Translations under genes and position numbers: made by a program
Origin: Trypanosoma brucei gambiense DAL972
Taxonomy: Eukaryota; Euglenozoa; Kinetoplastea; Trypanosomatida; Trypanosomatidae
Direction of reading: 5' to 3'
NCBI RefSeq assembly: GCF_000210295.1
Contig: NC_026741.1
Coordinates: 744,001 to 808,000, forward strand
DNA: 64,000 nt
The notes under the pieces: generated by a model
The model's database searches: none
Seen by the model: only the letters and a program-made list of their open reading frames with translations
What the model was told of the DNA's origin: nothing
Shown here: piece by piece, positions 1 to 9,288 of the stretch
How the letters are laid out: each line of letters begins with the position of its first letter
How positions within the stretch are numbered: position 1 is the first letter of the stretch

Positions 1-15
1 AGAAGATAGTGTGGG

Positions 16-378
16 ATGTACTTCCTTTTGCTAGCTGGGATCATTTGGGGAATCACAAATCCACTTCTGAAACGGTATAGCGGTGGAATGTCGGTGGACT
101 CCTCCTCGTTTCTGGAGGATCTTCGCTTCCTTGCTTCACGACCAAAGTACCTAGCCGCACAATTAGCGAATCTCAGCGGTTCCGTTTTTTTCTTTGCGGG
201 GCTTCCCAGTGCTGATGTGGCGGTGGGCAGTATTGTGGCCAACTCCCTCGCCTTTGTCATCACAGTGTTAGTAAGCGTTCTCGTGCTACGAGAGGGTACG
301 CTGAAGCCGCGGACTCTTGTGGGGTGCTCACTGGTAGTAGTAGGAACATCGTTGTGTGGGATCGCATCATCATCATGA
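16..378 (+). CDS. TMEM234-like small membrane protein
   Basis: This 120-residue protein is strongly hydrophobic and matches the TMEM234/UPF0546 family, relatives of small multidrug-resistance (EamA/DMT-type) transporters. The N-terminal block IIWGITNPLLKR (about residues 9-20) is the family hallmark. Hydrophobic stretches follow near residues 50-62, 67-90 and 100-118, giving about four membrane segments, the usual layout. The length is close to that of animal members. The start is the first ATG after an in-frame TAG at 7-9. The upstream spacer lies outside the window, so no splice acceptor can be judged. The family has no settled transport substrate, so a function should not be assumed. Membrane location is inferred from hydropathy alone. 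Confidence 0.75.
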   Translation: MYFLLLAGIIWGITNPLLKRYSGGMSVDSSSFLEDLRFLASRPKYLAAQLANLSGSVFFFAGLPSADVAVGSIVANSLAFVITVLVSVLVLREGTLKPRTLVGCSLVVVGTSLCGIASSS

Positions 379-768
379 TAATCGACATAGTTTTTGTGGC
401 GGCTGCAATGCGATGGTGACCGCACTTCTCATTGTCGGCAACATCGCAAAACGGAACGATTTAGCGAAGAGTGCTTTGACCGCGGCTTCACCTGGGATAA
501 GGACCCCCAATAATTTAAAGAATTTGGAACAGGGACATCGGAGTTCACTCGGTGTCCTGCATTTGTATCTGTTTTCACTGGAAGTCGCCTTTAACATTTG
601 TGGGAGGTTGATGCAGGTTGGCTCACGGTTCGTTGCCAATGCCGCGTATAAGCATGCACAACTGTGATGATTATAATGTGGGTTGCTTGACTTTGCCCCC
701 GTTTACATACCAATGATCCACACTAAGACTTCTGTATGCTCACATAGTCCAAGGTTTTGTTTAAAAAC
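379..768 (+). other. Intergenic spacer, TMEM234-like to methyltransferase gene
   Basis: This 390-bp spacer should hold the 3' UTR of the first gene and the 5' UTR of the second. A modest pyrimidine run near 686-706 is followed by AG dinucleotides around 727 and 746 that could act as spliced-leader acceptors. I see no convincing gene. A frame here that begins with GTG and encodes four histidines overlaps the end of the first gene and is treated as chance. Confidence 0.5.
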
Positions 769-2193
769 ATGAAGAGAATCGTTGTACCCCATCGTTGGTC
801 AGAAATGAATCGCGTCGAGCACCCTCCATTAATGATGAAGCAACTGTTTCAAGGTGTTTGTGGTGGATTACGCTGGCTGGAGACAAAGTCACTGGCTCAG
901 TATTTGGCGGTGCGCGCCATCGAAGAGGGGTACCCCAGCACACCAGGTGTGCGCAAGGCGCTTCATGTAAAGAGGGCCCCCCTGCAAAAGAGGCGAGTGG
1001 TGCAGAGAAGCACAAAGTCAGCAACCGCAGCCTGTTCCTTGCCAACAACAGCGGCCCCAGCGCAACTTCCGCTTACTTCATCCTGTGATGCTCTAACCGT
1101 AACAGGGGGGCTCTCTCTGCAGGTGACGAAACAGAAGCGGCTGGTGTCTTATGACGTTTTGGACTGCACGCTCGGCAGCGGCTACCACGCCGGTGCTGTT
1201 CTTGAAAATGGTGGGCCGTACACCCGCGTTGTGGCGCTTGATTGCGACCACGACGCAATGCACGCGGCGAGGGATTTGGTTGAGGAGTTTGGTGGGGATC
1301 GGTTTCGCTTTTACTGTTGTAAGATGTCTGAGGCGAAGGCCATGTTCGGTGAGCGGTCTTTTGATGCTATCATGATCGACGGCGGGGTTTCAGATACGCA
1401 GTTGGAGGATCCTGAGCGTGGGTTTCTGCTGGATGATGAGGGCGGTCACCGCCTTGACATGCGCTTCGGGCCGCAGATGGGAGTAGGTGCACTCGAATAC
1501 CTTAATACTGTATCGCAGCATACGCTTGTTTCCTCGTTATTGGTCTACGGTCTCTTGGAGTACGGTCAAGCAATGAAGATGTCACGCGCGATAACCCGGC
1601 GAAAGCCGTTCGTGGATTCACGTGAAGTGCTTACCTGTATTGAACAAGCTGGAGATGAGCTACCGGAGGGGGGCTGGCGATCCCAAGGCAGCCGTCGCAA
1701 GTCGCCCATGTCGTGGAAGTTCCTCACCTCATTGCGATGCATAATAAACAACGAGATGTACGAGTTGAGGCAGGGCATTGAGAATGCGCTGTTAATGCTT
1801 CGGGATGATGGGCGTTTGGTGGTGTTCAGCCGCCTCCCGTGGGAAGAGCGGCTTGTGCGTGGCACTGTAGACGACCACCCCCATGCTTTGTTGTCCTATG
1901 TGGAGGATATATCGATCGATGACGTGCAAATATACGGCTTCACGCGCCATGCGAAGATGTGGGTCATTACCCGCGCCGCCTCGTCGGCGTACGCATTGAA
2001 AAATACCACAACTCTTACGGAGGAGAAGTTCCGTGAGAGCTCCGTGCGATGGCTTACTGGTATGTATGCCGGTCAAACACATGGATTTCCTGCAAATAAC
2101 TTTACCTTTGAGAACTTTGAACGGAAAGAGTGGGTAACGCTTCGCCGAAATGGCAAACCACCCCCAGTTGACGTGGGGCTGGATGACAAATGA
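769..2193 (+). CDS. RsmH/METTL15-type rRNA (cytosine-N4) methyltransferase, probably mitochondrial
   Basis: The 474-residue product carries the MraW/RsmH signature. The SAM-binding loop LDCTLGSGYHAG lies near residues 131-142, motif II ALDCDHDAM follows, and the block DGGVSDTQLEDPERGF with LDMRF after it corresponds to the family's GVSSxQLDxxxRGF and LDMRM. Bacterial RsmH methylates N4 of a cytosine in the decoding centre of small-subunit rRNA, and the animal homologue METTL15 acts on mitochondrial 12S rRNA. The natural substrate here would be the kinetoplast 9S rRNA (inference). About 120 residues precede the catalytic domain, more than in bacteria, with a basic N-terminus that could be a presequence. 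The frame continues 12 bases upstream to a TTG, but 769 is the first ATG. Family assignment is secure; substrate and location are not shown. Confidence 0.85.
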   Translation: MKRIVVPHRWSEMNRVEHPPLMMKQLFQGVCGGLRWLETKSLAQYLAVRAIEEGYPSTPGVRKALHVKRAPLQKRRVVQRSTKSATAACSLPTTAAPAQLPLTSSCDALTVTGGLSLQVTKQKRLVSYDVLDCTLGSGYHAGAVLENGGPYTRVVALDCDHDAMHAARDLVEEFGGDRFRFYCCKMSEAKAMFGERSFDAIMIDGGVSDTQLEDPERGFLLDDEGGHRLDMRFGPQMGVGALEYLNTVSQHTLVSSLLVYGLLEYGQAMKMSRAITRRKPFVDSREVLTCIEQAGDELPEGGWRSQGSRRKSPMSWKFLTSLRCIINNEMYELRQGIENALLMLRDDGRLVVFSRLPWEERLVRGTVDDHPHALLSYVEDISIDDVQIYGFTRHAKMWVITRAASSAYALKNTTTLTEEKFRESSVRWLTGMYAGQTHGFPANNFTFENFERKEWVTLRRNGKPPPVDVGLDDK

Positions 2194-2591
2194 GTGTTGC
2201 GCCCATGAGTTATAGTTTTCTCTACCATTAGTGAATTTTTTGCGAGCATGGCGCCAGCAGTTTGTCTCGCTCCTTTTACCCCTTATCCGTAATGTTCGGT
2301 TGGGCATGGGAAGTAGTGCGCACCTATTGTGTACGGCTTGGGCTAGGGGTTGGCTACGTTAACGCGAAGTTGTCGAGCCCATCCTTCGATTGAATACTCC
2401 GTTGGCCATATTGAAGCCTGGAAATCCCAACAGTTTCATGCCGAACTTCACTTCCTTAATTCTTCACTGCTGTGAGAACCCCTTCTTGCGCTGCGTCTCC
2501 TTTGTACGGCCACCGAACTGTAAGTTGCCGGTAGAAAGGAGGCTAGGCACCCACTCGCAGCAGAGTGTTTAAGTTAGTGCAGTTGAGTGAT
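2194..2591 (+). other. Intergenic spacer with probable splice acceptor for the sirtuin gene
   Basis: No gene is seen in this 398-bp spacer. A pyrimidine-rich tract at about 2480-2506 is followed by AG at about 2523 and 2532, which would give the sirtuin mRNA a 5' UTR of roughly 60-70 bases. The frame upstream of 2592 stays open only through GTG. Confidence 0.45.
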
Positions 2592-3512
2592 ATGGCTGAC
2601 CGCCTTGCTATTTTCATTAAGCAATGCGGATTGCAACGGTGCGTGATCCTCACTGGTGCTGGTTGCAGTACCGAGAGCGGCGTGCCAGACTACCGAGGAC
2701 CCAACGGTCTTTATCGCCGTCCGAACTTTGTGCCGCTGACGCGGCAGGTATTTCTTAGCGGCAGTGAACATCAGAAGCGCTACTGGGCCCGAAGCATGTT
2801 TGGTTATAACACCGTTAGCGGGGCAAGCTGCAATGACACGCATATGGGTCTGTATGAGTTGTATCGGGCCGGTGTTGTGAACCGGCTGCTGACGCAAAAT
2901 GTGGATGGTCTCCATCACCTTGCAGCCCATGGAGGTACGGGGAGCAAAACTGTTGAAGCATACGCCAAATACACCTCCAGCAACTCTGGTGTGTTGGAGT
3001 TGCATGGGAACATACACCAGGTTTGCTGCATGCAGTGTGGTGATGTGAGTCCGCGGCGGCGGCTTCAGCAACGGTTGTGTGAGGCCAATTACCAACTGTG
3101 TAGGGATTACGAGGCTGAATTTAGTGAAGTACGACCTGATGGCGACTACGAGGTCCCCGACCGTGTTGTGCAGGCCATGCAGCTTGTGTGCTGTGAGCAT
3201 TGTGGTGGCTTGCTGAAACCACACGTTGTTTTGTTTGGCGAGAACGTACCTAAGGAGTGTGTCAGGGAGGCGTATACTGCTGTTCGCGCTGCTTCCTGCC
3301 TGATCTGCCTCGGGACATCACTTCAAGTTTTCAGTGCCCTCCGCTTTGTGCTCGCTGCGCGCAAGAGCGGTGTGCCCATTGCTATTGTCACGGCGGGAAG
3401 GACGCGAGCTGACGGTTTGGAAGAGTTGAAGGTGGACACAAATAGCACAGCTGCCACAATGCGTGGGGTGGTGAAACAGCTCTTGGGGTTCGAGTTGGGC
3501 GACACGAAGTAA
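2592..3512 (+). CDS. SIR2rp2: SIRT4-like class II sirtuin (SIR2rp2-like)
   Basis: This is an NAD+-dependent sirtuin of 306 residues. The NAD-binding motif [15 protein letters not shown] lies near residues 20-34, [13 protein letters not shown] follows near 105, and the catalytic histidine is in the ELHG block. Zinc-binding cysteines occur in two pairs (CMQC and CEHC), and the cofactor motif GTSLQVFSA sits near the C-terminus. The GAGxSTxSGxPDYR form is typical of class II (SIRT4-type) enzymes, which are usually mitochondrial. T. brucei has three sirtuins; the SIRT4-like one is SIR2rp2, which matches this gene and its place just before CCT gamma, as I recall the map. Between the NVDG and LHG motifs there is a longer loop than in many relatives. 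The start is the first ATG; an upstream GTG extension of nine codons is not used. Confidence 0.85.
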   Translation: MADRLAIFIKQCGLQRCVILTGAGCSTESGVPDYRGPNGLYRRPNFVPLTRQVFLSGSEHQKRYWARSMFGYNTVSGASCNDTHMGLYELYRAGVVNRLLTQNVDGLHHLAAHGGTGSKTVEAYAKYTSSNSGVLELHGNIHQVCCMQCGDVSPRRRLQQRLCEANYQLCRDYEAEFSEVRPDGDYEVPDRVVQAMQLVCCEHCGGLLKPHVVLFGENVPKECVREAYTAVRAASCLICLGTSLQVFSALRFVLAARKSGVPIAIVTAGRTRADGLEELKVDTNSTAATMRGVVKQLLGFELGDTK

Positions 3513-3936
3513 AGATGGTTGTTGGTGCCAAGTGACATGAAGGAGTCGCCCCTGCGGTGCCACCCTTGTTTTGTCACTGTTGGTAGCGACGATTCACTTT
3601 TGCATGTGTTTAAAATCTCTTTTTCTGTATCCTTCCCATGGAGAGAGACAACGATCGCAGATGGACGATGGTGAGATCTCTAGCGTTTGTCCGTAGAAAT
3701 CTTTTTTTGAATCCACCATTAAAAAAAAAACCACTATTTGCTTCTGTTCTTGTTTTTGCATCCATCGCTGTCATTGTGCCTGTGACTGTAGCAGTGACGA
3801 CCATTCGTTGCTTTCCCTGTCTCCCCTTTGCTTTTGAGTGGAACGAACACATTCAACAGGAAGTAGTGAAGTTGAAGAACTTAACGTACCGAAAGCGACA
3901 AAAGAAGTAAATAACAAAGGAAGAAAGAAAGGGGAG
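3513..3936 (+). other. Intergenic spacer, sirtuin to CCT gamma
   Basis: The spacer contains an A-run at 3721-3730 and ends in a strong pyrimidine tract and AG just before the chaperonin gene. A 90-codon ATG frame at 3638-3910 runs through this tract, includes a hydrophobic stretch, and is judged non-coding because the acceptor that would serve CCT gamma lies inside it and no acceptor precedes it. Confidence 0.5.
3806..3838 (+). promoter_or_regulatory. Predicted spliced-leader acceptor for CCT gamma
   Basis: A nearly pure pyrimidine run of about 30 bases is followed by the first AG at 3837-3838. The implied 98-base 5' UTR is purine-rich and contains no ATG before the chaperonin start, as expected for a trypanosome trans-splice site. 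Confidence 0.6.
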
Positions 3937-5607
3937 ATGCAGCAGCAACAGCCCGTCATTGTGCTCAACCAGAAGATGGAGCGGCAGACTGGCCGCAAGG
4001 CACAGTTGAACAACATCGAGGCAGCTCGTGTTGTCTCTGGTCTTATCAGTAGCACACTGGGACCGTGTGCTATGTTGAAGATGATCCTCGACCCAATGGG
4101 TGGCACAGTCCTCACCAACGATGGAAATTGCATCCTTCGTGAGATTGACGTCGTACACCCGGCAGCCAAACACATGTTGGAGCTCGCACGCGCCCAGGAT
4201 GAGGAAGTGGGTGACGGGACCACGTCTGTTATTATCCTCACAGGTGAAATTCTCAGCCTTTCCAAACCGCTTCTTGAGCGCGGCATCCACCCACTGAAGA
4301 TAGTGAAGGGATTTTCCCTTGCGCTTACGGATGCACTTGCCGCAATTGAGAAGATCGCCACATCTATTGACCCAAACGACATAAAGCAGTTGGAAGAGGT
4401 TGTTCGCGCTTGCCTTGGAACGAAGTACAATTCTCATGAGGACGACCTTATGTGTAAGATGGCTGTGGAGGCCACGTTACGTGTCGTGGTAGAGAACAAA
4501 GTGACCGGCCAAAAGGAAGTGGACATCAAGCGTTATGCCAAGATAGAGAAAATCCCAGGCGGATCTGTTTCTGATAGCGTTGTGCTCGATGGCGTGATGT
4601 TCAACAAGGACCATATTCATCCGAAGATGCGGCGCTACATTGAGAAGCCGCGCATTCTGCTGCTGGATTGTCCTCTGGAGTATAAGAAGCCGGAAACCAC
4701 CATCAACGTCGAGGTTGGACAGGCCACTGACTGGGAACTGCTGCTCAAGCAAGAGGAGGACTACGTGCGCGGCCTCTGCCAGACCATCATTTCCTTTAAA
4801 CCGGATGTTGTTATCACTGAGAAAGGTGCTTCGGACCTCGCGGCTCACTTCCTGCACAAGGCGCAGATCACGTGCATTCGCCGTTTGCGTAAGACTGACA
4901 ACAATCGTATTGCACGTGCCACGGGTGCCACGATTATTAGTCGCGTGGCGGAGCTAACGGAGGACCACATCGGCCATGCAGGGTTGATGGAGATCAAGAA
5001 GATAGGGGACGAGTACTTCACATTCATCACCGGTTGCACATCTGGAAAGGCCTGCAGTGTAGTGCTGCGCGGAGCAAGCAAAGATACGATCAATGAGATG
5101 GAGCGCAACCTGCACGATGCCATGTGTGTTGCACGCAACATTATTCTTGAGCCACGTGTAGTGTACGGTGCGTCCGCGCTTGAAATGTACGTTTCCTCAT
5201 ACCTCATGAACCATTCCAAGAGTATCACGGGGGTACAGCAGGCGGCGTACCAAGCCGTGGCAATGGCGTTGGAGGTTGTCCCACGCATTCTCACAAGCAA
5301 TTGCGGGGCGAATGTAATCCGCACTGTAACGGAACTGCGCGCCCGCCACGCGATGCCCGACGGTGATTACTGGGGCGTCGATGGCACCACAGGTGACATT
5401 GTGGACGTGCGTTCCTTAAGGGTGGTAGAGCCGGCAGCGGTGAAGGTGCAGGCACTGAAGACGGCTATCGAGGCGGCGTCGATGATTCTTCGAGTGGATG
5501 ATGTTGTGTCTGGAACCAAGCTTCGTCATGAGAAGGAGAACAAGCCGGCGCCAGCAGCCGCACAAGGAGCGGCTGATGACGAGCAAGGTGAGGCTGAAGC
5601 TGCCTAA
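3937..5607 (+). CDS. CCT3: T-complex protein 1 subunit gamma (CCT gamma)
   Basis: The 556-residue protein is the gamma subunit of the cytosolic group II chaperonin TRiC/CCT, which folds tubulin and actin by ATP-driven lid closure. Group II motifs are all present: LGPCAMLKM near residue 42, the TNDG loop near 65, the catalytic GDGTTS near 95, and the C-terminal nucleotide-binding stretch YWGVDGTTGDIVD near 485. The order of equatorial, intermediate and apical domains and the length match the family, and the gamma identity follows from the overall sequence. The ending is alanine- and glutamate-rich. The start at the MQQQQP sequence is the first ATG after the predicted splice acceptor; 33 further upstream codons begin with GTG and lie partly inside the acceptor tract. 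High, constitutive expression would be expected. Confidence 0.95.
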   Translation: MQQQQPVIVLNQKMERQTGRKAQLNNIEAARVVSGLISSTLGPCAMLKMILDPMGGTVLTNDGNCILREIDVVHPAAKHMLELARAQDEEVGDGTTSVIILTGEILSLSKPLLERGIHPLKIVKGFSLALTDALAAIEKIATSIDPNDIKQLEEVVRACLGTKYNSHEDDLMCKMAVEATLRVVVENKVTGQKEVDIKRYAKIEKIPGGSVSDSVVLDGVMFNKDHIHPKMRRYIEKPRILLLDCPLEYKKPETTINVEVGQATDWELLLKQEEDYVRGLCQTIISFKPDVVITEKGASDLAAHFLHKAQITCIRRLRKTDNNRIARATGATIISRVAELTEDHIGHAGLMEIKKIGDEYFTFITGCTSGKACSVVLRGASKDTINEMERNLHDAMCVARNIILEPRVVYGASALEMYVSSYLMNHSKSITGVQQAAYQAVAMALEVVPRILTSNCGANVIRTVTELRARHAMPDGDYWGVDGTTGDIVDVRSLRVVEPAAVKVQALKTAIEAASMILRVDDVVSGTKLRHEKENKPAPAAAQGAADDEQGEAEAA

Positions 5608-7844
5608 CTTCATCGTGGAGTTGTTTACAGCGTCCCCACTTTCTCCCTTACTTTTTTCCTATTCCTTATATCAAATTCATACATGCTCGTGGGCATGTGG
5701 GCAGTGAGATTTGTGGACCGTTTCTTTTTTTTTTTCTTTAACGGGACGGTGCATCACTGCACCTTTAGTATTGCCTTTCGGGAGGGGCCGGAGGTGCGTG
5801 TGTGTGGGCTATATAGTGAGTGTTTGAGCCGCCGAGGTCCATGTCACATTTGGTTCCTTTCCCCCACATGTGGCCTGGCTCTCTCTCTCTATTCATCTGT
5901 GCCACAACCGCCACCATTCAAAATATTATTTGTAACCGGCACCGAAATATAATTGTAAGTAGCGGCAATAGCAGTGATAGAAGAATAAGAAAGATTTGAT
6001 GGACTCCTCCGGTGCCTGCCCCGTCGTGCCCGGCGTCTGTAGTGCGTAACGGCGAGATTTCGATATGAGAAGGAACCAAGAAAGAGGGAAAAGGAGCTGA
6101 ACAAGCAAAGGATTGTGAAGGTGCAGCAAGCGTTAGCGTTAGAAAAATGATTGATTGTAGGGTGTGGAAACGAATGATAGGGAAAGAGAAATATATGAGT
6201 GAGACGGGGGTAAAAAAAAAAAAAGACAAGCGGAAGTGATGCTTGTCTGAAATAAAAGCCGTGACGGCCGATTGTGGTGTGACTTTAAGAAACCATAAGA
6301 ATGCTAAGAAACCAAGGAAAACAGAACAAAAGAAAAAGAAAAAAAAGGAGCAACTAAAAAGAAGAAACGAAAGGAAGCTTCAAAAAAAGAAAAGAGAACG
6401 AAGTAAAAGCAATACAAAATACAACACGTAACTGTTAACAGTAATGAAGGCTGGGATGGGTGCATTATTAGATGCTCACAGCATTACTGGGGGGTCGGAG
6501 TTTGGTCTTGTGCACTGTTTTTTTTTTGTGTGTGTGTATGTGAGGAGGGATGTGGCGTCCTTAAACGTCGACGGTGGTAAAAAGGAGTGGAACTCGGGGG
6601 CAAGGAGGAATACACTTGGATTCTTTACAGTTCATCGCATTTCTCCGTAAATCCTCGTTTTTGTGGTGTTTCGTACTTGAAGCCTCCTCCCGCTTATTGT
6701 TTCTTTTCCTCTTTTATATGTTTTTTTTTGGTGTTCTATTCCGTAGCCTCGCCTTCCTCAGTTTTGTGTACGTCGCTCGCGGGAATTCTGCACACTTCTT
6801 CCCTCTCCTTTGTTGCAGATGAGGGTGACATTCAATATGAAGCCAATGGGCGTTTTTGTGTGAATGTGTGGGCGAATGAAAACACGACCGCTTTGCCGAC
6901 GATGGCCGGACTTGTGAATTCCAGATGAGAAGAAGCAGATACAAATGAAAACAACTTTCGCACTCCTCCTCCTTCCTTATATAAGAGAGCATGTGGGTGT
7001 TGCGCTGATTCTGGCCGTTCTTTGGTTTCCCCACCTATTTCCTTTTGTGGTTGTCTCAAAATTCCTCCTGTTTCCTCGTGTTTCCTTTTGCTTGTTACTG
7101 TTTCGTGATCAAACTTCTTTTTTTTTTTCTGTCGTGGATCTCCTCCCTCCATAAAGTCTTGCTTCCCAACAAACCGGTAAGTAGTATAAAAAAGCAAGGT
7201 ACATCAAGTAATAGCAGGAGAAACTGAAGGCGACTTTGTTGCTGTAGTTTCTCTTTTATTTTATTTTATCGAGGGAAAAGGTCCCTTCGTTATTTTTGGT
7301 TGCGTCTCTGGTTTGTTTTCTTCTACACGTACCCGCGTGGAGTTTGGGCTCACTGATATAGACACTCTTATAGCTGAAAAGGAAGGTTCGGAAGAGAGAG
7401 GGTCTCAGTGTGTGTGTGTGTTTCCCTTTTATCTGATCTCTTCTTTTGACCGTTAGACTTGCCGGTGTTTCTGAGGACCCCGACAATTAACTTTCGATAT
7501 TCCTTAGCGTATTGCGGCGTGTCTCCATCGCCTGCAGGGCGCTGAAAAGAGAAAAAGGATACGCCAGGTAGCCCTAACAAACTACTAAAGACTGCTGCAG
7601 TGTTGGCCGTTGGTTTGGTTGTTGAAGTGAGTGAAAGGGCGGGGAGGGCACTGAAATTGAGGTTGAAGAAGCTCATAAGTATCCGGTCATCCGCCTCGCG
7701 GGACACCAACGCAGCCGGTGCAGCACACCATAAACGCAACTGATAGAAATACTTGAGGCCACAAAAGACCGTAGAAATCACATATATATTTCAGAGGGTG
7801 GGTGTTGGGGGTAACACATTTAAAAGCGTCATTTCTTCGTTTGG
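5608..7844 (+). other. Unusually long intergenic spacer (2.2 kb)
   Basis: This is the longest gene-free stretch. It starts with a probable CCT gamma 3' UTR containing a T-run at 5727-5740. It continues through an A-rich, purine-rich block at about 6200-6430, then several pyrimidine tracts with nearby AGs (about 6690-6760, 7020-7150 and 7250-7330), and ends with TTCAG at 7790-7794 before the next gene. Only short ATG frames of under 75 codons occur, and those I checked are driven by low complexity. I see no protein gene. A non-coding transcript or an alternatively processed UTR cannot be excluded. Confidence 0.5.
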
Positions 7845-8357
7845 ATGTTCCGCATCTCATTCACTTCCCTCGCCGGGGGCCTTATGCGCAAGGCGGGAAG
7901 GTCAGCGAAAGGAATGAGTGTAGTGGATCCCTCTGCTGTTGAATCGCTTAGTGAAATGGATAGTGCGGATATCATAAAACCGTCCAGCAGTGGTAGTCGC
8001 AAAGGCCGGCGGGGTCGGCGAGCGGGTACAGAGGCGGGCGAGGAAGGGAAAGGGGAATCCGCTTTTGCCGAATCCACCGGGTTTGTTCCTGTAGACAACG
8101 CTTCCATGGGCATTGTTGGTTATAAGGGAAAACATAGTGAGGCAAAAGTACTGGAGTTAGCGGAGCGCATGCAGCGACGGGACATCACAGGTGAGGTGCC
8201 AGTTGCATCATTCGCATATGAAATACTGAAATCACATCCGTCGGTGCGACAAATGGGGTTGCGGGAACGTATGTCTTTTCTGTGTGACCGTTGGGAGCGG
8301 CTGAGCGACAGGCAGCGGAAGGCATACTTAGACAACCCACTGAAAGGTCTGTTGTAG
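7845..8357 (+). CDS. Small HMG-box-like basic protein, possibly mitochondrial
   Basis: The 170-residue product has an N-terminus rich in Arg, Ser and hydrophobic residues with no acidic residue in the first 26 positions, which looks like a mitochondrial presequence. A Lys/Arg/Gly-rich linker follows near residues 45-65. The C-terminal 50 residues read like the second half of an HMG box: an aromatic start (SFAYEIL), then a helix with WERLSDRQRKAYLDNP resembling the W..L...K..Y pattern. Trypanosomatid kinetoplast DNA-associated proteins are small, basic and sometimes HMG-like, so a role in kDNA packaging or in another DNA-bound setting is possible. The fit is partial, so this is a suggestion. 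A weak acceptor (TTCAG at 7790-7794) lies 51 bases upstream of the ATG. Confidence 0.6.
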   Translation: MFRISFTSLAGGLMRKAGRSAKGMSVVDPSAVESLSEMDSADIIKPSSSGSRKGRRGRRAGTEAGEEGKGESAFAESTGFVPVDNASMGIVGYKGKHSEAKVLELAERMQRRDITGEVPVASFAYEILKSHPSVRQMGLRERMSFLCDRWERLSDRQRKAYLDNPLKGLL

Positions 8358-8594
8358 GCAGCACAGAACATTTTCCGTGTTGTGCCCTGCGTATGGGCGG
8401 GAGCACACACATTCACAAAAGATTATGATGGTTTTGGAAACTATTCGCACAAGTGGCAGGAGCGGCAACATGGGAACCGAAGAAGTGTTAGACGACTGAA
8501 CATTACGGTTAAGAAGCGGACGGATGTAACTGAGGCGCGTTGACCACACGACGAGGAAGGGAAGAATATTTCTTTTACCCCTACCCAGAGATAC

Positions 8595-8605
8595 ACATAT
8601 ATATG

Positions 8606-8640
<35 letters not shown>
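8595..8640. repeat. (TA)n-(TG)n microsatellite
   Basis: Alternating TA units pass directly into about eight TG units. Such dinucleotide runs are common in trypanosome UTRs and are likely length-variable between strains. Confidence 0.9.
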
Positions 8641-9179
8641 ACGCATGCGTGTAGTATTGTCCTCTTGCCCTATTTTCCGGCAGAGATCAACTTACTTTAC
8701 CGAGTATCCGTCAGTTCTCATCTCCTAACCGTTGCTTCTTCATAGAGATCGCGCCACCATTGTCACTACTGTTACTATTTTTTTTTTTTTCACACTACCC
8801 CTCTTGTAGAACGTACTGGGGCGATGTGGTTGGAGTCCTGTTGGAGACGAAGCAGACTTCGCAGCCCTGGTGCTTTATTTTTCTGCTTTCTTTAGACGAA
8901 AATGGGAATCATCATTGGCAAGAAGTTATCAATGTTCGGTACGTGCATGAGGTCAGAATGTTGGAGGAGAATAAAAAGTGATGTGTGGTGGACGTGACAC
9001 GCTTGTGACGGTCACAATGAGTTCATCCCTTTGTTGCAGAAGGACGCGTAAATATGCACAAAAAGGTCATGAAACCGCTCACGTGAACATATTACGTATT
9101 CCTAACCATTTCTACTTCATGTCGTACTGCATAGCGCATGATTCTGTCTTTTCCCTGCGTCTGTGACCAACTTGTGCAT

Positions 9180-9209
9180 GCCCCTTTCTCTCGTCATTTT
9201 TTTTTCCAG
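9180..9209 (+). promoter_or_regulatory. Predicted spliced-leader acceptor for the PPR gene
   Basis: A dense C/T tract with a run of T is followed by CAG at 9207-9209. The resulting 79-base 5' UTR has no ATG before 9289, which supports that start. Confidence 0.65.
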
Positions 9210-9288
9210 CTGCCGTGTTGCTCACAGAGTGGATCAGGTTGACTAGGGCAGCTAGGGACTGCAAAATAAGGTGGTGCAAAAGGCGCTA

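Larger units (their letters stand above)
8358..9288 (+). other. Intergenic spacer with TA/TG repeat and strong splice acceptor
   Basis: This 931-bp spacer holds a (TA)n-(TG)n microsatellite near 8595-8640, a T-run at about 8780-8790, and a strong pyrimidine tract ending at 9207. No coding frame with support was found. Confidence 0.5.

Noticed and set aside
356..667. A + strand frame encoding GSHHHHD near its start, resembling a His-tag remnant
   Set aside because: It starts with GTG, overlaps the end of the TMEM234-like gene in another frame, and the histidines come from a CATCAT run. There is no vector sequence around it.
3638..3910. 90-codon ATG frame with a hydrophobic stretch before CCT gamma
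   Set aside because: No acceptor lies between its upstream pyrimidines and its ATG, and it contains the strong acceptor at 3806-3838 that serves CCT gamma.
7368..7781. 137-codon minus-strand frame in the long spacer
   Set aside because: It starts with GTG, lies opposite the direction of every other gene, and its end is encoded by a TG repeat. No domain is recognisable.
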